Shown in pieces: positions 7,095 through 14,290 of a stretch of DNA of 32,105 nt. How positions within the stretch are numbered: position 1 is the first letter of the stretch; each line of letters starts with the position of its first letter. The notes under the pieces were generated by a model. The model worked only from the letters and a program-made list of their open reading frames with translations. It did no database searches and was not told where the DNA came from. Both the position numbers and the translations under genes were made by a program. The stretch comes from JAHEDH01 sp965364515 (GTDB lineage: Bacteria > Actinomycetota > Acidimicrobiia > Spongiisociales > ZC4RG35), in assembly GCA_965364515.1 (NCBI GenBank), contig CBDTXZ010000015.1:1-32105 (forward strand). The letters are read 5' to 3'.

Positions 7095-8693
7095 ATGACC
7101 GAGATCGCCATCCCTCTCACTGTCGCGTTCGCGCTCGGGTTCGCCGTCCAACAGATCCGCCTTCCACCGCTGGTGGGCTACCTCGTCGCCGGATTCGCCC
7201 TTCACGCAGTGGGTTTCGAGCCGGATCCGGCGATCGACACGATCGCCGACCTCGGCGTCCTGCTGCTGCTGTTCGGAATCGGCCTCAAGCTGAAACTGTC
7301 CGCCCTCGCCAGGCCCGTCGTGTGGGCGGGAACGTCGATCCATCTGCTCGGATCGACTGTGGTGTTCGGCCTTCTGCTGGCCGGTCTGGGCGCGCTGGGT
7401 GCCCCACTCGTCGACGGTCTCGGCATCGGTGAGGTGGCGATCATCGGGTTCGCCCTGGCGTTCTCGAGCACCGTGTTCGCAGTGAAGGCGCTGGAGCAAT
7501 TCGGTGAAGGATCATCTCTGGCGGGAAGTCTTGCAATTGCGATCCTCGTCATGCAAGACATCTTCGCCGTCGTGTTCCTGGTCGCCGTCGGAAGCACTCC
7601 CTCATGGTGGGCGATCCCGGTCGTCGCGGCGGTCATCGTCGCGCGGCCGCTGTACGCCTGGCTGCTGTCGAAGACCGGTTACGAGGAACTGTTCCTGCTC
7701 TTCGGCCTCGTACTGGCCATCGGGATCGGCGCCGGGAGCTTCGAAGCCGTCGGACTGAAGGCGGATCTCGGAGCCCTCATCGTCGGGCTGACCCTGGCGA
7801 ATCATCCGAAGGCGAGCGACCTGTCGGCAACGCTGCTCGGATTCAAGGACATCCTGCTCATCGGGTTCTTCCTGTCCATCGGACTGGGCGGGCTCCCCGA
7901 CCTCTCCACGCTCCTCATGGCGGGAGCGATCCTGCTGATGCTCCCGATCAAGACCCTCGGATACATGGCGGTGTTGTCCCGCTTCCGCCTGCGCGCCCGC
8001 ACGACCTGGCACGCCTCGATCACGCTGGCGAACTTCAGTGAGTTCGGTCTGATCGTCGTCGCAGTCGGCGTCGAGGAGGGGCTGCTCGAACCGGTGTGGG
8101 CCGTCGTGATGGCGGTGATCGTCGCAGCGTCGTTCGCGCTCGCAGCGCCGCCGAACACGCTGAGATACTCCCTCTATCAGCGATTACACGACCACCTCGC
8201 TCGCTTCGAACGCAAGCCGATCCACGATGACGACGCCGTCATCGATCCGGGCGATCCCAAGGTGCTGGTGTTCGGTATGGGACGGGTCGGCTCGGGCGCG
8301 TACGACGAGCTGGAGGTTCACGAGGTGGGTGTCGTCCTCGGCGTCGACCGAACGGCCGAGGTCGTCGAGATGCACACTCGGGCGGGCCGGAACGCCATTC
8401 GAGGAGATGCGCTCGACTCCGACTTCTGGGAGCGTGTCCGTTTGCATCCGGGGATCGAGCTGGCGCTACTCGCCATGAGCGACCACAAGGCGAATCTCGA
8501 GGCCGTGCGCCGGATTCGCTCGTATCTCCCCGACATCGCAATCGGCGCGGTGGCGAGCCATCCCGAAGAGGTGGCCGAACTCGAAGCGCTCGGTGTCGAT
8601 GTGGCTCGCAATCTCTACGAGGAGGCCGGACAGGGTCTCGCCGATGATGCCTTCAACGCCATCCCCGGCCTCGCGAACCACGATCCACACTGA
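7095..8693 (+). CDS. Kef-type monovalent cation/proton antiporter with TrkA-N (RCK) domain
   Basis: A 532-residue CPA2-family antiporter. The start is the ATG at 7095: translation from there opens directly with the first membrane segment, while the open frame further upstream does not look like protein. Residues 1 to about 365 contain around twelve membrane segments with the family features L-P-P-L-V-G-Y-L-V-A-G, L-G-V-L-L-L-L-F-G-I-G-L-K and A-F-S-S-T-V-F-A-V-K. From about residue 385 a Rossmann-type TrkA-N domain follows: V-L-V-F-G-M-G-R-V-G-S-G-A, a binding D in G-V-D-R-T, then G-D-A-L-D and L-A-M-S-D-H. It probably exchanges K+ or Na+ for protons in the inner membrane, with NAD(H) or another nucleotide gating it as in KefC. 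No glutathione-linked partner gene is nearby. It is a single-gene unit. Confidence 0.9.
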   Translation: MTEIAIPLTVAFALGFAVQQIRLPPLVGYLVAGFALHAVGFEPDPAIDTIADLGVLLLLFGIGLKLKLSALARPVVWAGTSIHLLGSTVVFGLLLAGLGALGAPLVDGLGIGEVAIIGFALAFSSTVFAVKALEQFGEGSSLAGSLAIAILVMQDIFAVVFLVAVGSTPSWWAIPVVAAVIVARPLYAWLLSKTGYEELFLLFGLVLAIGIGAGSFEAVGLKADLGALIVGLTLANHPKASDLSATLLGFKDILLIGFFLSIGLGGLPDLSTLLMAGAILLMLPIKTLGYMAVLSRFRLRARTTWHASITLANFSEFGLIVVAVGVEEGLLEPVWAVVMAVIVAASFALAAPPNTLRYSLYQRLHDHLARFERKPIHDDDAVIDPGDPKVLVFGMGRVGSGAYDELEVHEVGVVLGVDRTAEVVEMHTRAGRNAIRGDALDSDFWERVRLHPGIELALLAMSDHKANLEAVRRIRSYLPDIAIGAVASHPEEVAELEALGVDVARNLYEEAGQGLADDAFNAIPGLANHDPH

Positions 8694-8791
8694 CCGAGTT
8701 CGCATCGGAGAACCGGACTCAGTGAGCCCTTTGCGGTGCACGCCGCCCTCGGAACCGTTCGGGCCTTCCGAACCTCCGAGCCGCCGAGCGA

Positions 8792-10141
8792 TCAGTAGCC
8801 GAGAGCTCGACAGGCGTCCGTCAGGACCGTGCGGGACTTCTCGACGATCTCGTCGATCTCTGCGGTGCCTGCGATCAACGGCGGCGAGTACTGCATGATG
8901 GCGTCGCCGCGGTTGTCGGCTCGGGCGAGAAGTCCGACCTCCAGGAGCGCCGGCTTGAGGTTGTCGACCACCAGCGTGGCGGCCTCTTCCTCGGTGAACT
9001 TCACCATCGACTCGGGGTCACGCATCAGTTCGATCGCGTAGAAGAATCCGGTGCCCCTGACCTCCTTGCAGATGGGGATGTCGAGCAGCGACTCGAGACC
9101 TGCCCGGAAGTAGTCCTCGGTGTCGGCAACGTGTTCAACGATGCGTTCTGATTGCATCACGTCGAGGTTGGCGAGCCCGACCGCACAGCTCACCGGGTGC
9201 CCTCCGAATGTGATGCCATGGAGGAACGATCCGCCGGCTTCCCGGAAGGCATCGGCGAGGAAGGGCCGGGTGATGACCCCGCCGAGGGGCAGATAGCCCG
9301 ACGTGACACCCTTGGCGAACGTGATCATGTCCGGCTGGTAGTCGAACTTCTGACCACCGAACCAGGAGCCCAACCGACCGAAAGCACAGATGACCTCGTC
9401 GGAGACGAGAAGGACTCCGTGCCGGTCGCAGATCTCACGCACTCGCTGCCAGTAGCCGGCCGGCGGGACGAAGCAGCCTCCCGAGTTCTGGACGGGCTCG
9501 AGGTACACGGCCGCCACCGTCTCGGGCCCTTCTCTCAGGATCGCCGCCTCGATCTCGTCCGCACACATGAGGTTGCACGAGCCTTGGCACATCGTGCAGT
9601 GCAACGCGTTCGTGTTGGCGACGTGAGTCGTCTGGTTGACGAGGAGCGGCTCGAATGGCTCTTTGTACTTCGGGATCCCCGTGATCGACAATGCCCCGAG
9701 GGTGGTGCCGTGGTAGCTCGTGTGCCTGGCGACGACCTTGCGGCGCTCGGGCTCCCCTTTGAGCAGGAAGTACTGCCGTGCCATCTTCCAGGCAGACTCG
9801 ACCGCCTCGGAGCCACCGGTGGTGAAGAACACGCGGTCCATGTCTCCAGGCGCCAACTCCGCCAGACGGGCGGCCAGCTGGGCGGCGGGTGGGTGCGCAC
9901 TCCCCCAGATCGGGTAGTAGCCCAGCTGCTCTGCCTGCTTCGATGCGGCATTTGCGAGTTCGGTGCGGGCGTGGCCGATCTGGGTCACGAAGAGCCCGGC
10001 GAGTGCGTCGAGGTACTTCTTGCCGCTCTCGTCCCAGACGTAGCAGCCGTCACCACGCTCGATGATGGTGGGGCTCGTTGCGCCCACTCCGGCGAAGTGC
10101 AGCCAGAGGTGGTCTTTCGCCATGTCGGAGATGATGCTCAT
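8792..10141 (-). CDS. Class III PLP aminotransferase, putrescine/omega-amino acid type
   Basis: A 449-residue fold-type I PLP enzyme. Key residues are visible: G-G-S-E-A-V-E (109-115) for phosphate binding, Y-H-G at 143-145, D248 in V-S-D-E-V for the PLP nitrogen, and the Schiff-base lysine K277 in F-A-K-G-V-T-S-G-Y-L-P-L. This last motif and the W-G-S-A-H-P-P-A region are typical of the omega-amino acid/putrescine (spermidine)-pyruvate aminotransferases such as SpuC. A C-x2-C-x3-C-x3-C cluster (C182, C185, C189, C193) interrupts the usual fold and is reported separately. It follows the Lrp regulator gene by 49 bp on the same strand, so regulator and enzyme probably form one operon facing the GNAT/ureohydrolase/oxidase operon. 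The likely job is deamination of putrescine, an N-acylputrescine or a related amine to an aldehyde. Confidence 0.85.
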   Translation of the reverse strand: MSIISDMAKDHLWLHFAGVGATSPTIIERGDGCYVWDESGKKYLDALAGLFVTQIGHARTELANAASKQAEQLGYYPIWGSAHPPAAQLAARLAELAPGDMDRVFFTTGGSEAVESAWKMARQYFLLKGEPERRKVVARHTSYHGTTLGALSITGIPKYKEPFEPLLVNQTTHVANTNALHCTMCQGSCNLMCADEIEAAILREGPETVAAVYLEPVQNSGGCFVPPAGYWQRVREICDRHGVLLVSDEVICAFGRLGSWFGGQKFDYQPDMITFAKGVTSGYLPLGGVITRPFLADAFREAGGSFLHGITFGGHPVSCAVGLANLDVMQSERIVEHVADTEDYFRAGLESLLDIPICKEVRGTGFFYAIELMRDPESMVKFTEEEAATLVVDNLKPALLEVGLLARADNRGDAIMQYSPPLIAGTAEIDEIVEKSRTVLTDACRALGY

Positions 10142-10190
10142 AGGTCTTCTTTCGCCTCGGGGGCCGAGCCCGTCACCGGACGCGTTCGCA

Positions 10191-10664
10191 TCAGCGGGTG
10201 CCCCAGTCGTATGTCTGTTTCATCAGCTTGAGATAGGTCAGTGCCTCCACCGACTCGACGCCAGGAACCTCACGGATCGTGTTGAGCAGCCGCAGCAGGT
10301 GCTGGTTGTCCTCGCACACGACCTCGATCATGACGTCGTAGCGACCCGACGTGATCACGACGTAGTCGGTCTCCTCGATCGCTGCGATGGAGGATGCGAC
10401 CTGTTCGAGATCGCCGACGACGGTGACACCGACGAGAGACTGCACGTTGAAACCGAGCGTCATCGGGTCGGTGACGGCCACGATCTGCATCACTCCGTGC
10501 TCGATGAGTGCGAGCACCCGTTGACGAACGGCGGCGGCCGACAATCCGACGGCCGGCCCGAGTTTCGCATACGGGATTCGACCGTCGTCCTGGAGATGCC
10601 CGATGATCGCCTTGTCGGTGTCGTCCAACTGGACCTTTGTGTTCTTCTCGCGGAGGTCGCGCAT
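10191..10664 (-). CDS. Lrp/AsnC family transcriptional regulator
   Basis: A 157-residue regulator. Residues 12-60 form the winged helix-turn-helix (L-D-D-T-D-K-A-I-I-G-H-L-Q-D-D-G-R followed by V-G-L-S-A-A-A-V-R-Q-R-V), and residues 75-150 the ligand-binding RAM domain (V-G-V-T-V-V-G-D, D-Y-V-V-I-T-S-G-R-Y-D-V-M-I-E-V and V-P-G-V-E-S-V-E-A-L-T-Y-L). Such proteins form octamers that wrap DNA and usually sense amino acids. Its place between an aminotransferase gene and a divergent polyamine operon suggests that it controls both and itself through the symmetric region 10665-10792. The start is the ATG 10662-10664; I see no Shine-Dalgarno sequence, so the mRNA may be leaderless or a slightly later start may be used. 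Confidence 0.9.
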   Translation of the reverse strand: MRDLREKNTKVQLDDTDKAIIGHLQDDGRIPYAKLGPAVGLSAAAVRQRVLALIEHGVMQIVAVTDPMTLGFNVQSLVGVTVVGDLEQVASSIAAIEETDYVVITSGRYDVMIEVVCEDNQHLLRLLNTIREVPGVESVEALTYLKLMKQTYDWGTR

Positions 10665-10674
10665 CAGCTGAACT

Positions 10675-10767
10675 GTATGCCTTCGCGAGCCGTGCTGGCG
10701 CGATTCGATGGAAATATCGGGCCGATACCGTCGATTCGCTTGCCGGAGTGACTCGCGAGCTGCATAC
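10675..10767. promoter_or_regulatory. Three-part dyad operator between lrp and the GNAT operon
   Basis: The divergent region has a perfect palindrome at its centre, TATCGG-G-CCGATA (10715-10727, centre 10721). Two inverted outer arms flank it: GTATGC-CTTCGCGAG at 10675-10689 and CTCGCGAG-CT-GCATAC at 10752-10767. The GTATGC/GCATAC elements are exactly symmetric about 10721; the inner CTCGCGAG-like elements are offset by one base. CGATTCG occurs on both sides as well (10701 and 10732). Spacing of several helical turns fits a multimeric Lrp/AsnC regulator that wraps DNA. That this Lrp protein is the binder is inferred from its position. Confidence 0.65.
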
Positions 10768-10792
10768 TCGAACGAACTCGATCGGAGACACG

Positions 10793-11503
10793 ATGGCGCA
10801 GAGAAGCACCGGAGGACACGCCAAGACCGCGCAGCCCGGGCTCGACTACGTCCAGGTTGCTCCTCGATTCGCCGAGGACCTCGAAGAGCTCGAGCGAATC
10901 TGCTTTCCCACCACCGATCCTGCCGACCTCACCTCAGTTGCCACCGTGGAGATGCAGTGTGAGAAGTTCCCCGAGGGCGGCTTCGTCGTCCTCGACGGTG
11001 AGCGTGTCATCGGCTTCGGCATGGGGGTCTTCGTCGACTTCGACCTCGACGACTTCCAGCACCACATCGACGAGGCTGTTGGCCCGACGGGATCAGAGTT
11101 CCACGATCCGGATGGCGAGTGGTACTACGGCACCGACATCGCCGTCCACCCCGAATACCGGGGAATGGGGGTCGGGAGACGCCTCTACGAACTACGCAAA
11201 GACGTGGTGCGCCGATACAACCGTGCCGGCATCATCGCCGGCGGCGTCATCCCGGGCTTCGCGAAGCACAAGCACACCATGAGCGCAGAGGAGTACGTGC
11301 GAAAGGTCGCCGCCGGGGAACTCACCGATCCCACACTCTCCTTCCAGATCTCCAATGGTTTCGAAGCCAGGGGAGTGATCGCCGGCTACATGCGAGACGA
11401 AGCCGTCGACAACTACGCCAGCTTCATCGTGTGGCACAACCCGGACTACGACCCGGAGGCGCTCACAGCCGCGCGCCGGAGAGACCGGAGCGACCGTGAG
11501 TGA
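10793..11503 (+). CDS. GNAT acetyltransferase, polyamine-locus paralog 1
   Basis: A 236-residue protein starting at the ATG 10793 after a GGAG site. The acetyl-CoA-binding motif A is seen as T-D-I-A-V-H-P-E-Y-R-G-M-G-V-G-R-R-L-Y-E-L-R-K, i.e. R-x-x-G-x-G. A long acidic insert (V-F-V-D-F-D-L-D-D-F-Q-H-H-I-D) and the C-terminal block G-F-A-K-H-K-H-T-M-S-A-E-E-Y-V-R-K-V then S-F-Q-I-S-N-G-F-E-A-R-G-V are not those of ordinary small GNATs. From memory they match the GNAT half of YhcX-like GNAT-nitrilase fusion proteins. It overlaps the ureohydrolase start by 8 bp, so the two are translationally coupled. A second copy, clearly homologous along its whole length, lies at 26423-27043 in the Pot operon. 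N-acetylation of putrescine or another amine is inferred, not shown. Confidence 0.8.
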   Translation: MAQRSTGGHAKTAQPGLDYVQVAPRFAEDLEELERICFPTTDPADLTSVATVEMQCEKFPEGGFVVLDGERVIGFGMGVFVDFDLDDFQHHIDEAVGPTGSEFHDPDGEWYYGTDIAVHPEYRGMGVGRRLYELRKDVVRRYNRAGIIAGGVIPGFAKHKHTMSAEEYVRKVAAGELTDPTLSFQISNGFEARGVIAGYMRDEAVDNYASFIVWHNPDYDPEALTAARRRDRSDRE

Positions 11504-12458
11504 TGTCTGGCGGTTCGCCCAGTTCACGACCTTCTGTGGCGTTCCCTCCGTAGACCTCGACTCGCTCGACGGCGTCGACGTCGCGATCATCGGCGCACCG
11601 ATCGACTGGGGAGCCAGCTACCGGGCAGGAGCGCGATTCGGGCCGAAAGCGATCAGGGAGGCCGACTATCTCGATCCGGACACTCGCCGCCCGCACCTCC
11701 CGACCGGCATCGACCCGTTCGAGGTGATGAGGATCGTCGATGCGGGTGACGTCAAGGTCCCGCCCGGCTACCTCGAGGTGGGGCTCGAGAACATCGCCGA
11801 CGCTGTCGCTCGAATCGCCGCAGCGGGTGCCGTTCCGATCGTGCTGGGCGGCGACCACTCGGTGACCTATGCCAACGGGGTCGGACTCGCCCGCACATTG
11901 GGAGCCGACTCGTTCGGCCTCGTACATTTCGACGCCCACGCCGACACCGGCGAAACGGCGGCGTTCGGAGCGCTTCACGGGCACGGGACCCCGATGCGTC
12001 GGTTGGTCGAGTCCGGTGCGGTCCCCGGACATCGATTCGTCCAGATCGGGCTACGGGGCTACTGGCCCGAGCCACACGTCCTCGAGTGGATGCACGACAA
12101 CTCGATGAAGACCTACATGATGAGTGAGATCGTCGACCGTGGCCTCGGAGCGGTCGTCGACGACGCCGTCGAAGCGTGCACGACGGACGCCGGCGACGGG
12201 GTGTTCATCTCAGTCGACATCGACGTCGTCGATCCGGGGATGGCACCGGGGACCGGAACCCCCGAGCCGGGCGGCCTGCTGTCGCGCGAGCTTCTCGACA
12301 CAGTCAGACGCCTCGCCCGTGAATTGCCTGTCGTCGGAGCCGACGTCGTGGAGGTCTCTCCGCCGTACGACGGGCCCGGCCAGGTGACGGCCTTCCTCGC
12401 AAACCGGGTCGTCCTCGAAATCCTCAATGGCATGGCCGAACGAAGGAGCACCGTATGA
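11496..12458 (+). CDS. Agmatinase/ureohydrolase family enzyme
   Basis: A 320-residue arginase-fold enzyme starting at a GTG (11496) inside the end of the GNAT gene. All binuclear-manganese ligands are present: H121 in G-G-D-H-S, D146, H148 and D150 in F-D-A-H-A-D-T, and D241 and D243 in S-V-D-I-D-V-V-D-P. The P-G-T-G-T-P-E-P-G-G loop typical of agmatinases follows. It hydrolyses a guanidino group to urea plus an amine; likely substrates are agmatine (giving putrescine), 4-guanidinobutyrate (giving GABA) or 3-guanidinopropionate, which cannot be separated by eye. The length and the G-A-P-I-D-W-G-A-S-Y-R-A-G-A-R-F-G-P opening fit the SpeB-like branch. It is coupled to the oxidase gene through an ATGA overlap at 12455-12458, so product hand-over from ureohydrolase to amine oxidation is plausible. 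Confidence 0.9.
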   Translation: MSDVWRFAQFTTFCGVPSVDLDSLDGVDVAIIGAPIDWGASYRAGARFGPKAIREADYLDPDTRRPHLPTGIDPFEVMRIVDAGDVKVPPGYLEVGLENIADAVARIAAAGAVPIVLGGDHSVTYANGVGLARTLGADSFGLVHFDAHADTGETAAFGALHGHGTPMRRLVESGAVPGHRFVQIGLRGYWPEPHVLEWMHDNSMKTYMMSEIVDRGLGAVVDDAVEACTTDAGDGVFISVDIDVVDPGMAPGTGTPEPGGLLSRELLDTVRRLARELPVVGADVVEVSPPYDGPGQVTAFLANRVVLEILNGMAERRSTV

Positions 12459-13840
12459 ACCTGGATGGCGCTCGCACGACCCCGTTGTGGTGGGACGCCG
12501 TCGAGGCGACCGTGACACGACCGGCACTCGACGGAGACCGGAACGTAGACGTGGCAATCGTCGGAGCGGGACTGACCGGACTGTGGACTGCCTACTACCT
12601 CGCAGGCATCGACCCGACGATGCGTATCGCGATCGTCGAAAAGACCCACGTCGGATTCGGGGCGTCCGGGCGCAACGGTGGATGGTGCCATGCCCAGTAC
12701 CCACTCGGCGTGACAACACTCGCCCATGACCACGGCGCGGACGAGGCCGTCCGCCAGATGCGGGCCCTCTACGGCACCGTCGACGAGGTGCATCGGGTCG
12801 CCGAGGTCGAGAGTATCGACTGCCACTTCCAGAAGGGCGGCGTGTTGGACATCGCCCGGAGCCCTCTCCACCTGCAGCGCGCTCACGACCACGTCGAGGA
12901 GCACCGTGCCATCGGTCTCGGACCGGAGCATCTCAGGCTGCTCTCAGCCGAAGAGGCCAGTGAGATGATGAACGCAACGAACACCCTCGGAGGAACCTGG
13001 TCACCGCACGGCGCCGCCATCCAGCCGGCGCTGCTGACACACGGACTGGCCGACGCCGTCGAACGCCGAGGGGTGACGATCTTCGAAGCCACCCCCGCTA
13101 CCGAGATCGGCGAGGGCACGATTCGCACGCCACTCGGGACGGTGACGGCGGACGTGGTGGTACTCGCCACGGAAGGCTTCACCGCTCGGCTCCCCGGTCA
13201 TCGACGACGCATGGCCCCGCTCTACTCCCACATGATCGCCACAGCCCCGCTCGACGCAGAGACGTGGGAGCGGATCGGCCTGGCCGAACGGCCAACGTTC
13301 GGCGATTTCCGCAACCTGCTGATCTACGGGCAGCGGACCGCAGACGGCAGGCTGGCGTTCGGCGGGCGCGGCGCTCCGTACCACTTCGGATCGGCGATCG
13401 CCGACTCCTTCGACGCCCACGACGGCGTCCACACCGAGATCGTGCGGGTCCTCCTCGAGTTGTTCCCTCACCTCGAAGGCACAGAGATCACGCACCGATG
13501 GGGAGGCGCCCTCGGTGCGCCACGCGACTGGAGGCCGTCGGTGTCGATCGAACCGGCTCGCAAACTCGCATGGGCGGGCGGTTACGTCGGCGACGGCGTC
13601 AACACCACCAACCTGGCCGGCAGAACACTCGCCGACCTCATCACGGGGCAGCAGACCGATCTCGTCACGCTTCCCTGGGTCCAGCACCAGTGGAGGAACT
13701 GGGAGCCCGAGCCACTGAGGTGGCTCGGCATCAATGCCGGGCTGTGGATGGCGCGCCAGGCCGACGCATCCGAGGAGCGATCTGGTCGAACATCCCGTCT
13801 CGGCACCCTCGGAAACTGGCTCAGAGGCAAGACTCGCTGA
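12455..13840 (+). CDS. FAD-dependent amine oxidoreductase (DAO family), PuuB-like
   Basis: A 461-residue flavoenzyme with an AAGGAG ribosome site and a start overlapping the ureohydrolase stop (ATGA). The dinucleotide-binding motif is V-A-I-V-G-A-G-L-T-G-L-W-T-A-Y-Y-L (about residues 33-49), then E in A-I-V-E-K, and the G-A-S-G-R-N-G-G-W motif shared with gamma-glutamylputrescine oxidase PuuB and related glycine-oxidase-fold enzymes. The C-terminal FAD-closing motif is A-W-A-G-G-Y-V-G-D-G-V-N-T-T-N-L-A-G-R-T-L-A-D-L. It probably oxidises a primary or secondary amine to an aldehyde, releasing ammonia and H2O2 or passing electrons on. A substrate such as N-acylputrescine would fit the upstream GNAT gene; this is inferred. 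No PuuA-like ligase is in the window. It is the last gene of its operon. Confidence 0.85.
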   Translation: MNLDGARTTPLWWDAVEATVTRPALDGDRNVDVAIVGAGLTGLWTAYYLAGIDPTMRIAIVEKTHVGFGASGRNGGWCHAQYPLGVTTLAHDHGADEAVRQMRALYGTVDEVHRVAEVESIDCHFQKGGVLDIARSPLHLQRAHDHVEEHRAIGLGPEHLRLLSAEEASEMMNATNTLGGTWSPHGAAIQPALLTHGLADAVERRGVTIFEATPATEIGEGTIRTPLGTVTADVVVLATEGFTARLPGHRRRMAPLYSHMIATAPLDAETWERIGLAERPTFGDFRNLLIYGQRTADGRLAFGGRGAPYHFGSAIADSFDAHDGVHTEIVRVLLELFPHLEGTEITHRWGGALGAPRDWRPSVSIEPARKLAWAGGYVGDGVNTTNLAGRTLADLITGQQTDLVTLPWVQHQWRNWEPEPLRWLGINAGLWMARQADASEERSGRTSRLGTLGNWLRGKTR

Positions 13841-13986
13841 CCCGACGCTTGCTCGAGCACTGGGACAGACCGCGGGACTGCTCGCACCGGTTCGTTCCGT
13901 CCTCGGGTTGTCGAGTGAGCCGGCTCTCGATCAGCTCAAGCGGTTGATAGGTCACCACTCGAACGGTTGACGCGAGGTCATCCTCT

Positions 13987-14193
13987 TCAGCGGACGGCCT
14001 GATCGGCCACTCGAGACGGCCTCGTGCGCCGCACCGGAAGCAGGCCTGTTGCCCGCCACAGCTCGAAGCGTCCCAGGCCGCGTCGCCTCAGAGCCGACTT
14101 CCTTGCTTCCTTGGCCATTCGTCGAGTCGCCGTTTCACGACTGCGCTCGTATTCGATGGTCCGCAACATCTCTTGATTTGCGTAGAACGTCAT
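13987..14193 (-). CDS. Small basic protein of unknown function
   Basis: A 68-residue protein. I place the start at the ATG 14191-14193 because a strong GAGGAGG ribosome site lies directly before it; the longer frame to 14280 has no comparable signal. The sequence is rich in Arg, with an N-terminal M-T-F-Y-A-N-Q-E-M-L-R and a predicted long basic helix (E-Y-E-R-S-R-E-T-A-T-R-R-M-A-K-E-A-R-K-S). It has no signal peptide or membrane segment. It lies directly downstream of the LuxR-type regulator on the same strand and may be co-transcribed with it. I do not recognise the family; binding to nucleic acid or to the regulator would be a guess. Confidence 0.6.
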   Translation of the reverse strand: MTFYANQEMLRTIEYERSRETATRRMAKEARKSALRRRGLGRFELWRATGLLPVRRTRPSRVADQAVR

Positions 14194-14274
14194 GAGCCCT
14201 CCTCGGTCATGCGGAGAACGTATGAGCTCCGGGGGCTCGGCGAATCGGTGGTACCCACCCATTTCGGGCGCTTC

Positions 14275-14290
14275 GCCCACCTAGGTGGGC
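14275..14290. promoter_or_regulatory. Perfect 16-bp palindrome across the end of the LuxR-type gene
   Basis: GCCCACCTAGGTGGGC is fully self-complementary and contains the TAG stop of the large regulator (14281-14283). The inner CACCTAGGT recurs at 14298-14306, 20 bp away, i.e. two helical turns. A smaller hairpin, GGGCG-CTT-CGCCC, overlaps at 14266-14278. It may be a regulator site for the small gene downstream or part of a weak terminator; sequence alone cannot decide. Confidence 0.4.

Noticed and set aside
8755..8777. Possible terminator after the antiporter gene
   Set aside because: The stem GTTCGG/CCGAAC is only 6 bp with no T-tract; too weak to report as a feature.
13734..13970. 78-codon plus-strand frame overlapping the end of the FAD oxidase gene
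   Set aside because: Its first part is antisense-like shadow coding of the oxidase end, there is no ribosome site, and no family is recognisable, although the last 40 residues look fairly protein-like.
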